A DNA stretch of 38,645 bases from an uncultured Saprospiraceae bacterium. Its GTDB lineage: Bacteria; Bacteroidota; Bacteroidia; Chitinophagales; Saprospiraceae. Shown here piece by piece: positions 1-8,101 of the stretch. Location: the NCBI GenBank assembly GCA_937944245.1, contig CALDYY010000082.1:1-38645 (forward strand), read 5' to 3'. The notes under the pieces are model-generated. The model saw only the letters and a program-made list of their open reading frames with translations, was not told the origin of the DNA and ran no database searches. Each line of letters begins with the position of its first letter. Within the stretch, counting starts at the first letter, position 1. A program made the translations under genes and the position numbers.

Positions 1-160
1 TCTCCATAGTAAATATCTTCTAAAGATATATACCACTAAAGTATCCTATCTCTATCTCTCTTTATATCTATTATCTTAACTCAATTCTCTCTCTCCCTCT
101 AACCTCTCCTATCTATTCCCCAACTGTCAATGAACTTAGTCCCACTCTTTAAATGGGAAC
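1..160 (-). promoter_or_regulatory. Purine-rich 5' leader, probably of an rRNA operon beyond the left edge
   Basis: This stretch holds no gene. On the + strand it is strikingly C/T-rich, so a minus-strand transcript would be rich in G and A. Just downstream of a minus-strand promoter (162-192) the transcript would contain AGTTCATTGACAG (about 125-137). As I recall, a similar GTTCNTTGACA element lies in the leader ahead of 16S rRNA in many Bacteroidota. Together these suggest the 5' leader of a minus-strand rRNA operon whose 16S gene lies outside the window. No 16S sequence is visible here, so this is an inference from the leader alone. The remainder to 384 is AT-rich with nothing recognisable. 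Confidence 0.45.
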
Positions 161-161
161 G

Positions 162-192
162 CAAAGATACATCAGTTTTTCTTTTTTTGCAA
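162..192 (-). promoter_or_regulatory. Bacteroidota-type promoter driving leftward transcription
   Basis: On the minus strand TATCTTTG (162-169) is an exact match to the Bacteroidota -7 box TAnnTTTG. A TTG (190-192) lies 20 bases upstream, within the usual spacing for the -33 box. The spacer is A-rich. It points left into the purine-rich leader. Confidence 0.6.
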
Positions 193-384
193 GAAAATAA
201 TCTTTAATTTTTAAATAATTATTTTCAGAATCACTTTTTTTCCTTGCGGGCTGCAAATGTAATTGCATTTTTATTTATACCAAATTTTTTCAGCAAAATT
301 TTATACACAATTAATTAAAATTAGTTGTTAGTTTGCTGTTGAGAATGTTTTTTCTATATTCAAACAGTAGGTTAATAGCTGATT

Positions 385-1149
385 ATGAAGATATTATCAT
401 ATAATGTTAATGGTATTAGAGCTGCTCAGAAAAAAGGACTAGTCGAGTGGATTAGTCAACATAATTTTGATGTTCTATGCTTTCAAGAAGTAAAGGCGGA
501 TATAGCACAGGTGGATTTGACTGATTTTAAAGCATTAGGCTATCAGTGCGGCTGGCATTCAGCAGAAAAAAAAGGATATAGTGGTGTAGCTACTTTTTTT
601 AAAGAACAGCCATTGTTTGTTAATGCAGGTATGAATGCAGCAGTTTACGATAAGGAAGGAAGGGTGCTAAGGACGGATTTTAAGGATTGGACGCTATTAA
701 ATTGCTACTTCCCCTCGGGGACAACTGGTGATGTAAGGCAAGCTGTAAAGATGGCTTTTCTAAAAGATTTTTATGATTGGGCAATGGCACTTCAAAAGGA
801 ATGCCAGCATTTGGTTGTTGTTGGTGATTACAATATTGCGCATACTGCGCTAGATATTCACGACCCTAAAGGCAATAAAAATAGTTCTGGTTTTTTGCCA
901 GAAGAGAGAGCGTGGATGGATAAGTGGTTTAAAAGTGGTTTTACGGATGCTTTTAGGAAATTATATCCAGAGAAAGTGGAATATAGTTGGTGGAGTTACC
1001 GAGCTAATGCTAGGGCTAATAATAAAGGATGGCGTATTGATTATATTTCTGTTACTGATGCTTTAGCTAACAATATAGTGGAAATAAAGCATTTTTATGA
1101 TGCTATGCAATCTGATCATTGTCCTGTGGTTATGGAAATTAAGGTTTAG
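385..1149 (+). CDS. xth: Exodeoxyribonuclease III (AP endonuclease, ExoIII/APE1 family)
   Basis: This DNA repair enzyme cuts at abasic sites and trims 3' ends with its 3'-5' exonuclease and 3'-phosphatase activities. At 254 residues it has the usual ExoIII length. All the family's catalytic landmarks are present: the NVNGIRA motif (residues 7-13), the metal ligand E35 in FQEVKA, the GDYN motif (D148, N150), D219 in WRIDY, and the C-terminal SDHCPV motif (D244, H245). It starts directly with the first beta strand (MKILSYNVNG), which supports this ATG. It stands alone, convergent with the GH25 gene, with 12 bases between the two stop codons. No signal peptide is visible, as expected for a cytoplasmic enzyme. 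Recognition is firm. Confidence 0.96.
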   Translation: MKILSYNVNGIRAAQKKGLVEWISQHNFDVLCFQEVKADIAQVDLTDFKALGYQCGWHSAEKKGYSGVATFFKEQPLFVNAGMNAAVYDKEGRVLRTDFKDWTLLNCYFPSGTTGDVRQAVKMAFLKDFYDWAMALQKECQHLVVVGDYNIAHTALDIHDPKGNKNSSGFLPEERAWMDKWFKSGFTDAFRKLYPEKVEYSWWSYRANARANNKGWRIDYISVTDALANNIVEIKHFYDAMQSDHCPVVMEIKV

Positions 1150-1161
1150 TGGACTAGGCGG

Positions 1162-1869
1162 CTAGTTTTGGGTTAATTCACTAAATTTTTTATAATAGCT
1201 TATTGATTCTAATGCTTTTTTGTCACCATTAAATACATTAAGGTCAACTAGGGTGTTTATGCCGGCGATGTTACCTTCACATTGATGTTGCCAGAATGTC
1301 CATTGGAGGCGATTGGCTAGTTTTGGAGATTTATTATTGTAGCGGGCTATCCAAATCGGATAGTCTTCAAGTTGACCTGCTAAGTATTTATTGTAAAACT
1401 TGAAGTAAGTATATATAATAGGCTTTACACCGTAATGGTTTTCTATTTGAGTAAGCCAAAGTTTGGCTCTAAAAATGAAATCTTGAATAGGAACGTTGTC
1501 CAAAACTTCAAGGTCGAGGACAGGTAGCAAATCACCATCTTCTAGGTGTACTTGTGCTATGAAATTATCTGCTTGGAGTGTAGCCGATAGGCTAGGTCGA
1601 AAAAAATGATATGCCCCTCGCTTAATTCCTACTCTTCTGCTTTCTTGCCAGTTGCGTTGATACATGGAATCCACAAATTGTTCCCCTTCTGTTGCTTTGA
1701 TATATACAAAAGAAAAGTTGTGTCCTATAACAGAATCCCAGTTGATGTATGACTGATGGTGAGATACATCAATTCCATGAACTTCAAATTGACTTGTATC
1801 ATTCTCTGTATGTTCGCAACTTATGCCTAGCAATACTATGCAACAAACAGTAATTAGCTTTGCGTTCAT
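1162..1869 (-). CDS. GH25-family lysozyme-like lipoprotein
   Basis: This is probably a peptidoglycan muramidase of glycoside hydrolase family 25. A short hydrophobic N-terminus ends in a possible lipobox (LLGISC, C18), suggesting a lipoprotein facing the periplasm or surface. The GH25 barrel follows: HGIDVSHHQ (D34), IKATEG (E61), GAYHFF and LPVLDLEV (D119, E121). The Asp/Glu residues of the DLE motif are the expected catalytic carboxylates. The ATG at 1869 is preferred. A TTG two codons upstream (1875) is also in frame, but the ATG gives a cleaner signal peptide. At 235 residues it is about normal for a single-domain GH25 protein, with no obvious wall-binding domain. The gene has its own 440-bp upstream region and no operon partner. 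Confidence 0.9.
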   Translation of the reverse strand: MNAKLITVCCIVLLGISCEHTENDTSQFEVHGIDVSHHQSYINWDSVIGHNFSFVYIKATEGEQFVDSMYQRNWQESRRVGIKRGAYHFFRPSLSATLQADNFIAQVHLEDGDLLPVLDLEVLDNVPIQDFIFRAKLWLTQIENHYGVKPIIYTYFKFYNKYLAGQLEDYPIWIARYNNKSPKLANRLQWTFWQHQCEGNIAGINTLVDLNVFNGDKKALESISYYKKFSELTQN

Positions 1870-2019
1870 TAGCAACTTTTTTAAATTGGCATTAAATCGT
1901 ATAACGCAAGTTTTGGGAAAAAGGACAGAAATTAAGGAAAATTTTTTTCAATATTTAATGTTTCGATAACATTTAGTAAAATCTGAAGATAAAGCAAATT
2001 TTATTTTATTTGTCATACT

Positions 2020-2046
2020 AAAAAGGCACACTTTAGAGAGTGTGCC
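2020..2046 (-). terminator. Rho-independent-type terminator on the minus strand
   Basis: GGCACACT (2025-2032) and AGTGTGCC (2039-2046) form a perfect 8-bp, GC-rich stem with a 6-base loop. On the minus strand the stem is followed at once by TTTTT (2020-2024), the classic intrinsic terminator layout. On the + strand it has an A-run before it and no T-run after it, so it works leftward. No annotated minus-strand gene lies upstream of it. Confidence 0.7.
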
Positions 2047-2262
2047 CACATAAACTATAAACAAACAAAAAACATTAAATCTTTGATGTTGTTCTTATGG
2101 TTAAGTTAGATACTACTTGATGTAATTTAAATCTTCGTATTGCCTTATTGATTAATATATGGCAATAACATAGTCTTTTTTATTTTGTTCATAAAAGCTA
2201 AAATAGTTTAGGTGCAAAATCAAAAATTTTTTCAATAAAAAAATACTCATTAATTAGTGTGC

Positions 2263-2291
2263 TTTGTTATTTTTTGTCCGTATTATTTTTG
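2263..2291 (+). promoter_or_regulatory. Bacteroidota-type promoter for the coiled-coil/cyclase genes
   Basis: TTTG (2263-2266) and TATTTTTG (2284-2291, an exact TAnnTTTG box) are separated by 17 bases. The -7 box lies 25 bases before the ATG at 2317, leaving a short leader. The region is AT-rich, so a chance match cannot be excluded. Confidence 0.45.
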
Positions 2292-2316
2292 TATTAATTG
2301 TTTATTTACAAAATAA

Positions 2317-3006
2317 ATGAAAATTTCATCTAAACCAAACGGTAGGCTACTCATTATCTTAATTATCATTTTAGCAGGTATGATTGGCATTAGATTTTTA
2401 CCTTTTTTCCTTCGCCTACTACCTTATGCACTGATTCTAGGTTTATTGACTTATGCCTTCGTCATTTTTTTAGAATATTTTTCTAAGCATAGACAAGAGA
2501 AATATGACGATAAAGCTGATGGTGTAATTAAAGATAAACTGAATCACTGTCGTGAAGCCATCAAAAAGGTATATCAGGAACGTAATACGATTGCAAAAGA
2601 AATCGAGGAACTAGAAGAAAAGTTAAACACTACCTTACAGATACCTCAGGTAACTAAGGAGGAATTAAATCGTCTAGTAAGGGAATTTAAGCATGAACTG
2701 GATTTGAGAAATACTAAAATAGAATTTTACGAAACTTGTATCCAAAAATTACAGGCGTTGTTGCACAATCATCAGTTAGCACAAACTTTAAAGCATAAAC
2801 AAGAGAAACTAAAACAGTTACAGGAGAAAAACCAAGAAGCTATCGCTGATTTTGAAGCATTAAAAACATCGGTTGCATTTGAGCAGAGTTATATTTCAAC
2901 TATTGATGAACTTTCAGCGAAGATGTTGGAAAGCAAGTCTTTACAAGATGCTAAAGCAGTACAATTGGAGTTGGAACATATTACGCAAGAATTAAGGGAA
3001 TTGTAG
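2317..3006 (+). CDS. Membrane-anchored coiled-coil protein of unknown function
   Basis: I do not recognise the family. The N-terminus has one long or two short hydrophobic segments (residues about 10-30 and 32-54, rich in Ile and Leu, with FLPFFLRLLP in the middle). A basic stretch, SKHRQEK, follows, then about 165 charged residues rich in Glu, Lys, Leu and Gln with heptad-like spacing, as in a long coiled coil. There is no signal-peptide cleavage site, so the protein is probably anchored in the inner membrane with the coil in the cytoplasm. It lies directly upstream of the tandem cyclase gene, in the same direction, with an 18-bp stem-loop arm starting 8 bases after its stop. That arrangement suggests shared transcription, and it could be a membrane tether or partner. 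That role is inference. Confidence 0.75.
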   Translation: MKISSKPNGRLLIILIIILAGMIGIRFLPFFLRLLPYALILGLLTYAFVIFLEYFSKHRQEKYDDKADGVIKDKLNHCREAIKKVYQERNTIAKEIEELEEKLNTTLQIPQVTKEELNRLVREFKHELDLRNTKIEFYETCIQKLQALLHNHQLAQTLKHKQEKLKQLQEKNQEAIADFEALKTSVAFEQSYISTIDELSAKMLESKSLQDAKAVQLELEHITQELREL

Positions 3007-3013
3007 CGTAATA

Positions 3014-3056
3014 TTGTTGTTCTTGTGCTTCACTGTGTGAAGCACAAGAACAACAA
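3014..3056. repeat. Perfect 19-bp inverted repeat (intercistronic hairpin)
   Basis: TTGTTGTTCTTGTGCTTCA (3014-3032) is exactly complementary to 3038-3056, with a 5-base loop (3033-3037). Neither strand has a T-run after it, so it is not a textbook intrinsic terminator. It sits 8 bases after the coiled-coil gene's stop and ends 40 bases before the preferred cyclase start. It may terminate, stabilise or be processed in a shared transcript, or it may hide an upstream GTG start at 3025. Confidence 0.85.
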
Positions 3057-3096
3057 ATATCTTATCAAATCACGAATAAAAGAAGAAGTAATAAGT

Positions 3097-6000
3097 TTGA
3101 AGCGATTAATACCACATTTCATTGAGCAAAATTTTAAGCAACATCAATATTATGGTGAATTTGAGGGATATTGTATGTTTATTGACCTCTCAGGATTCAC
3201 CGCACTTACACAAACATTAACCAAGAAAGGAGCTTTAGGTGCAGAGCATTTAACAATAATCCTAAATCAGATTTTTGAGCCTTTAGTTAAATTAGTGTAC
3301 AGCCAAGGTGGGTTTATCCCTTATTTCGCTGGTGATTCGTTTATCGCTATTTTTGCCCCGCCATTCAGCGAGCGAGCATTGGATCGCTTGACTTATACTG
3401 CCCAAAAAGCTAGATTACTTTACAAAGAACAAAGTTTTTTGGGTTCTTTTAAGATTGGTATTAGAATCGGCATTTCACAAGGAACAATTGAATGGGGTAT
3501 TGTTGGAAAGGAAAAGAAATCATTTTACTTTAGAGGAAGTGCCATAGATTTTTCAGCCAGAAGTCAGTGTAGAGCAGAAAATGAACAAATTATTATCCAT
3601 GAGAACTTAAAATCCATATTATCGGATAAATACGAAATGATCCAAGTAGAAGAAGGCTATTTTGCGTTGATGAGTTTGGTGGCGGATGAATCGTACCAAA
3701 GTAATGATAATCCACGTTCTTCTTTATCTGTAGATGTTGTGGCTCAATTTCTGCCTGATTCTATTATCAAACTTAGTGATGTTGGAGAGTTTAGGACAGT
3801 GGTATCTGTTTTTATCTCTTTTGCAGGTATTTCTGATTATGAATCTTTCAATCGTTTTGCAACCATTATTTTAGACCAAGCCAATAATTTTTCTGCCTAT
3901 CTAAAAGAAATAGATTTTGGCGACAAAGGTGGAGTAATTCCCGTATTTTTTGGTGCACCAGTTTCTTTTGAAAATAATACAGCCCGTGCATTAGAGTTTG
4001 TTATTTCTGTCTGCGAAGCATTAAGAAATAATGACTTTGAATATATTGAATATAGAATTGGAATTAGTGTAGGAACAGCCTATACTGGTTTCATAGGCTG
4101 TGAAGAACGCAGCCAGTATGCTGTTGTAGGCAACTGCGTGAATTTGGCGGCTCGTTTAATGACTTTTGCTGAACCAAATGAAATATTGGTAGATAAAGGA
4201 ATTCAACAATCTAGGCAATTCAAATTTCACTACAAAGGCAACATACAGTATAAAGGTATGGATGGCGACCTCCCTACTTATGCGCTCGTGGGGAGAAATG
4301 TGGACAATAAATTTTCCTTCAATGGTAATTTAGTAGGAAGAAATAAGGAACTTGAGCAAATGCTAACATTTGCAAGACCCTTATTTGAGCATAAGTCTCC
4401 TGGAGTCATTTACATTCATGGCGAAGCAGGTATTGGAAAGAGCCGTTTGGCTTTTGAATTTAGAAAGATAATATATGATGAGCTACCCATTGCTTGGGCT
4501 GTTTGCAAAGCTGATCAAACACTAAAAAAAGGAATGAATCCTTTTTCTTATTTTTTGCAGCATTATTTTGAGTGTTCGCTAGAAAACACTGCACAACAAA
4601 ATAAAGAACATTTTGAGCGCAAGTTTCAATCTTTAATTAATAAAATTCAACAACTAGACCGCCCTGACATTGCCGACCTTTTGCAGGAATTACAACGCAC
4701 GAAGACCATATTAGCAGGTTTACTCAACATAGAATATGAGTATTCTTTGTGGGAACAACTCGATGCTAAAGGGCGATTCCAAAATGTTTGTATTGCATTG
4801 GTTGTATTATTCATCTGTGAATCACTGTTGCGTCCTTTGGTTATTTTACTAGAGGATGGACATTGGTTTGACGATCTGTCAAGGACATTTCTCAATGATT
4901 TAGTTCGCTACATTCCAGCTTACCCAATTCTTTTAATAGTTACTTCTAGGCATACCAATGAGCAGGAAAACACATTATTAATTGATAAAACCGTTTTAGA
5001 GGAACACCAATTAGCAACCCTAGATATATACTTAACAACATTGGACGATGAGGCTGTAAATACCTTTACTACTGCTTTACTTAATGGAAAAATTACCTCC
5101 GATTTCTTAAATCTACTCAACAAAGCGACTAATGGCAATCCGTTTTATTTGGAACAAATGATTGAATACTTCAAAGAAAGTAACTTGCTGCTTCAAAGAA
5201 ATGGACAATGGGACATCAAAGACAAGAATTTTGAGCTTTCTAACTCCATCAATGCCATTCTAACGGCTCGTTTGGACAGACTTTCTCCTGTACTAAAAGA
5301 AACTGTTAAGGCAGCAGCAGCTATTGGGCAGGAATTTGATTTACCCATATTGACGGAAGTTTTACGAAGAAAAAACACTTACATCTTCCCCAATAATGAT
5401 GCTCAAATAACTGTACTAGAGCAAGTTAAGCAAGCCGAAAAAGATCAGATTTGGCAAGCAGTAAATGATGTGCGTTATGCTTTCAAACATGCGCTACTGC
5501 GCGAAGCAGCTTATGGAATGCAACTCAAAACACAGTTAAAGCAGTTACATAAATTGATAGCAGAGGCTATTGAACGGGTATATGCTAATAAAATTCAATA
5601 TTATTATTTTGACTTAGCTTTTCATTATGAAAAGGCAGAAATCGCTATTCATGCAGACCATTATCTCAAAAAAGCAGCAGATTACGCTAGAAGGAACTTT
5701 CAAAATAAGTTAGCTCTTAAATATTACAACAAACTACTCAATAGGATTGAAAAATCCACAGAACGTGTACAAGTGTTGCAGATGCGAGGACAGATATTAG
5801 AACGGCTCGGTTATTGGGAACTCGCCAAAGATGCTTACGCTGAAGCATTAGCATTAGCTCGTCAAATAAATGATAAGTACCTTCTAGGGCATACCAACAC
5901 GAGCTACGGTACACTACTTTTACTACAAGGCAATTACGATGATGCCAGAATGCACTTAGAAGTAGGCGCAACTTTCTTTGAATTTATTGAAGATGAAGAA

Positions 6001-7107
6001 GGACTTTCTAAAGTTTATGGTAGTTTAGGTAATATTTATTTCCGTCAAGGAAATTATGAAGAAGCTCGAAATTACTTTATAAAAAGTATTGAATTAGCCA
6101 GAAATTCAATTTCTATTATGCCTGACCCTCAAATAATTGCTCACTTGGGTTTAACTTGCATGAATCAAGGCAATTATGAAGAAGGAATTTATTGGCATCA
6201 TCAGGGCGTGGAAATTGCAGAAAAGACCAATGACCAACTTGGCATGGCAAATTTGCAAACCAGTTTAGGAATACTTTATTTTGAAAAAGGCGATTATAGT
6301 GCTGCCTTAGTCTGTTATGAAAAGGGATTAAGACTAAGCAAAGAACTAGGAGATAAGCACCTTACAGCTATCACTATCGGAAATATTGGCAGGGTCTATG
6401 AACGAAGGGGCGACTACGCAAAAGCAATGGAAAGTTACATTAAAGACTTAGAAATATGTGAAGAGCTTGGAGATAAACAAGGGCAAGCACTAGTAAATAT
6501 TTTAATCGGCGATTTATATAGTGTGTTAGGTGAATTTGAGCAATCGCTGAATTTTATTGAAAAAGGATTGCAACTGAGTAAAAGATTGGGCTACCAAAAG
6601 GGAATCGCTAGAGCTATGAATACTTTAGGTGATATTTACTACTATAAGCAAGACTACCAAAAGTCCTTAGTTTACTATGATAATGCTATTGAAATTGCCA
6701 AAGATATCAACAGTAAATTAGTGCTTGGATTTAGCCTTATCGAAAAAACAAGGACACTCATCGCCCTAGATAAGATTGATGCAGCACAATTACACCATCA
6801 AGAAGCCATGACCGTTGCCTTAGCTTTAGGCAATCCAGATTTGATTTTTGAGGTTAAAGTATTAACGGCTAAACTTTGTGCAGAACAAAATCAAATGCTA
6901 GAAGCATTGCAAATATTAGAAAATCTGATTAGTGAAAGTAAAAATGAATGGCAACTAGCCGCTGCTAACTACGAATTAAGTAAAATAATGCCCGAACAAC
7001 AAGAATATGCCTTAAAAGCACTTGAACTCTACCAAGAAATCTACGAAAAAATGCCTCATTTCCTGTTTAAGGAACGTATAAAAGAATTAAGTATGCTCTA
7101 TGTTTGA
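3097..7107 (+). CDS. Tandem class III nucleotide cyclase-like protein with AAA/NB-ARC-type ATPase and TPR repeats (soluble adenylyl cyclase architecture)
   Basis: The protein has 1336 residues from the TTG at 3097. A GTG at 3025 would add 24 residues, but it lies inside the 19-bp hairpin, and the LKRLIPHF sequence at the TTG is where relatives tend to begin. Order: cyclase domain 1 (about 20-190), cyclase domain 2 (about 232-400), ATPase domain (about 412-800; Walker A GEAGIGKS at 442-449, Walker B-like LVILLEDGHW at 581-590), then TPR repeats (about 830-1330). Domain 1 keeps the metal-binding aspartates (D30 in FIDLSGF, D80 in FAGDSF) but has Asp where the transition-state Asn is expected (GSAIDFSAR). 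Domain 2 lacks the metal aspartates (FISFAGI, VFFGAP) but keeps N349 and R353 (GNCVNLAARL) and a Lys in DKGG (K277). One composite active site is therefore plausible, as in animal soluble adenylyl cyclase. Product and input signal are unknown. There are no membrane segments. Confidence 0.88.
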   Translation: MKRLIPHFIEQNFKQHQYYGEFEGYCMFIDLSGFTALTQTLTKKGALGAEHLTIILNQIFEPLVKLVYSQGGFIPYFAGDSFIAIFAPPFSERALDRLTYTAQKARLLYKEQSFLGSFKIGIRIGISQGTIEWGIVGKEKKSFYFRGSAIDFSARSQCRAENEQIIIHENLKSILSDKYEMIQVEEGYFALMSLVADESYQSNDNPRSSLSVDVVAQFLPDSIIKLSDVGEFRTVVSVFISFAGISDYESFNRFATIILDQANNFSAYLKEIDFGDKGGVIPVFFGAPVSFENNTARALEFVISVCEALRNNDFEYIEYRIGISVGTAYTGFIGCEERSQYAVVGNCVNLAARLMTFAEPNEILVDKGIQQSRQFKFHYKGNIQYKGMDGDLPTYALVGRNVDNKFSFNGNLVGRNKELEQMLTFARPLFEHKSPGVIYIHGEAGIGKSRLAFEFRKIIYDELPIAWAVCKADQTLKKGMNPFSYFLQHYFECSLENTAQQNKEHFERKFQSLINKIQQLDRPDIADLLQELQRTKTILAGLLNIEYEYSLWEQLDAKGRFQNVCIALVVLFICESLLRPLVILLEDGHWFDDLSRTFLNDLVRYIPAYPILLIVTSRHTNEQENTLLIDKTVLEEHQLATLDIYLTTLDDEAVNTFTTALLNGKITSDFLNLLNKATNGNPFYLEQMIEYFKESNLLLQRNGQWDIKDKNFELSNSINAILTARLDRLSPVLKETVKAAAAIGQEFDLPILTEVLRRKNTYIFPNNDAQITVLEQVKQAEKDQIWQAVNDVRYAFKHALLREAAYGMQLKTQLKQLHKLIAEAIERVYANKIQYYYFDLAFHYEKAEIAIHADHYLKKAADYARRNFQNKLALKYYNKLLNRIEKSTERVQVLQMRGQILERLGYWELAKDAYAEALALARQINDKYLLGHTNTSYGTLLLLQGNYDDARMHLEVGATFFEFIEDEEGLSKVYGSLGNIYFRQGNYEEARNYFIKSIELARNSISIMPDPQIIAHLGLTCMNQGNYEEGIYWHHQGVEIAEKTNDQLGMANLQTSLGILYFEKGDYSAALVCYEKGLRLSKELGDKHLTAITIGNIGRVYERRGDYAKAMESYIKDLEICEELGDKQGQALVNILIGDLYSVLGEFEQSLNFIEKGLQLSKRLGYQKGIARAMNTLGDIYYYKQDYQKSLVYYDNAIEIAKDINSKLVLGFSLIEKTRTLIALDKIDAAQLHHQEAMTVALALGNPDLIFEVKVLTAKLCAEQNQMLEALQILENLISESKNEWQLAAANYELSKIMPEQQEYALKALELYQEIYEKMPHFLFKERIKELSMLYV

Positions 7108-8044
7108 TAAAAAATCATACAATAATTCCATAAAAAATAATTCCTATATGCACTACTCCTTATTTCCACTATTGATGTTGATAACGCTTTCCATGCTAAA
7201 GTGTGGTTTTTCTTTATCTAATACATCCAAAATGAATATTCCTTATTTATTGAATCAACCAGATAAAATTGTAGAATTACCTGATGAATTGGTAGAGATT
7301 TCAGGTATCACATTATCCAGTGACGAACAACATTTTTTTGCAGTTCAAGATGAACAAGGAATGGTCTTCAAAATTGACCGCAATCAAGGAACAGTAATTT
7401 CTAATTTTCGCTTTGAAAAAGATGGCGACTACGAAGACATTGTACAAACTAACGAGCATTTATTCGTACTAAAAAGCAATGGTACTATCTATCAAATTAG
7501 CGCACCAGCAGCACCTCAACAGAGCGTCGAGAAATTTAATACTCAACACCTTACTAGCGAAGCTGATACCGAAGGCTTAACTTGGGATAGCGCAAACAAC
7601 CGTCTATTAATCGCTTGCAAAAACGCTACGAGTCGCTCAGAAGAGCGGGCTATTTACACATTTGACTTAACCACACAGCAATTTTCAGATGCTCCGATAT
7701 TTAACATTCAAGCAAAAGCAATTTACGATTTTCTCCACGCCCATCCTATACTAGAAAAATGGAATCAACTTATTCAACTTTTTGACCCTAAATCCTTTAG
7801 CTTCGCACCTTCTGGTATTGCTATTCATCCTCAAAACAAGGATATTTTTATCCTTTCTGCCGTAGGCAACGCACTTGTGGTACTTTCAGAAAATGGCGAT
7901 ATCAAACATGTGGAAAAATTGGATAAAAGCATCCACTATCAACCCGAAGGCATTTGTTTCAGCCAAGATGGTACTCTTTATATCTCTAATGAGGGCAAGA
8001 ATAACAAAAAAGGTAATATAGTAGAGATTATTGCAAGAGAGTAA
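7100..8044 (+). CDS. SdiA-regulated-type beta-propeller protein (PF06977-like), exported
   Basis: This 314-residue protein resembles the SdiA-regulated/YjiK-like family, which adopts an NHL/6-bladed propeller-like fold. Supporting segments are VEISGITLSSDEQHFFAVQD (residues 66-85), EGLTWDSANNRLLIACK (159 on) and, near the C-terminus, PEGICFSQDGTLYISNEG. The biochemical role of the family is not well defined. The ATG overlaps the cyclase stop by 8 bases, consistent with translational coupling. A second in-frame ATG at 7148 (M17) would begin right at the hydrophobic signal segment (LFPLLMLITLSM) and may be the true start. C35 sits in SMLKC, a poor lipobox, so a plain signal peptide is as likely as a lipoprotein. 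It is convergent with the SprB-repeat gene. Confidence 0.8.
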   Translation: MFDKKSYNNSIKNNSYMHYSLFPLLMLITLSMLKCGFSLSNTSKMNIPYLLNQPDKIVELPDELVEISGITLSSDEQHFFAVQDEQGMVFKIDRNQGTVISNFRFEKDGDYEDIVQTNEHLFVLKSNGTIYQISAPAAPQQSVEKFNTQHLTSEADTEGLTWDSANNRLLIACKNATSRSEERAIYTFDLTTQQFSDAPIFNIQAKAIYDFLHAHPILEKWNQLIQLFDPKSFSFAPSGIAIHPQNKDIFILSAVGNALVVLSENGDIKHVEKLDKSIHYQPEGICFSQDGTLYISNEGKNNKKGNIVEIIARE

Positions 8045-8047
8045 TAT

Positions 8048-8087
8048 TTAAGCAAAGTGCAGAGGTAATACCTCCGACTTTGCTTAA
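8048..8087. terminator. Hairpin between convergent genes, possible bidirectional terminator
   Basis: An 11-bp outer stem (8048-8058 with 8077-8087) and a 5-bp inner stem (8062-8066 with 8070-8074, GAGGT/ACCTC) surround a small internal loop. It sits 3 bases after the + gene stop and 14 bases before the minus gene stop, the right place to end both transcripts. Neither strand has a strong T-run. Confidence 0.55.
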
Positions 8088-8101
8088 GTAGCTAATCTCG
8101 A

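Larger units (their letters stand above)
1876..2316. other. Intergenic region with one terminator and one promoter
   Basis: This AT-rich divergent spacer lies between the GH25 gene (-) and the coiled-coil gene (+). It contains a minus-strand terminator-like hairpin (2025-2046) that belongs to no recognised gene and a + promoter (2263-2291). A 15-codon minus-strand reading frame (2145-2192, beginning MNKIKKTMLLP) lies upstream of the hairpin, but it is too short to call a gene. Nothing else is recognisable. Confidence 0.6.

Noticed and set aside
3025-3096. GTG start for the cyclase at 3025
   Set aside because: It falls inside a perfect hairpin and adds 24 residues unlike the family; the TTG at 3097 is preferred, though GTG cannot be excluded.
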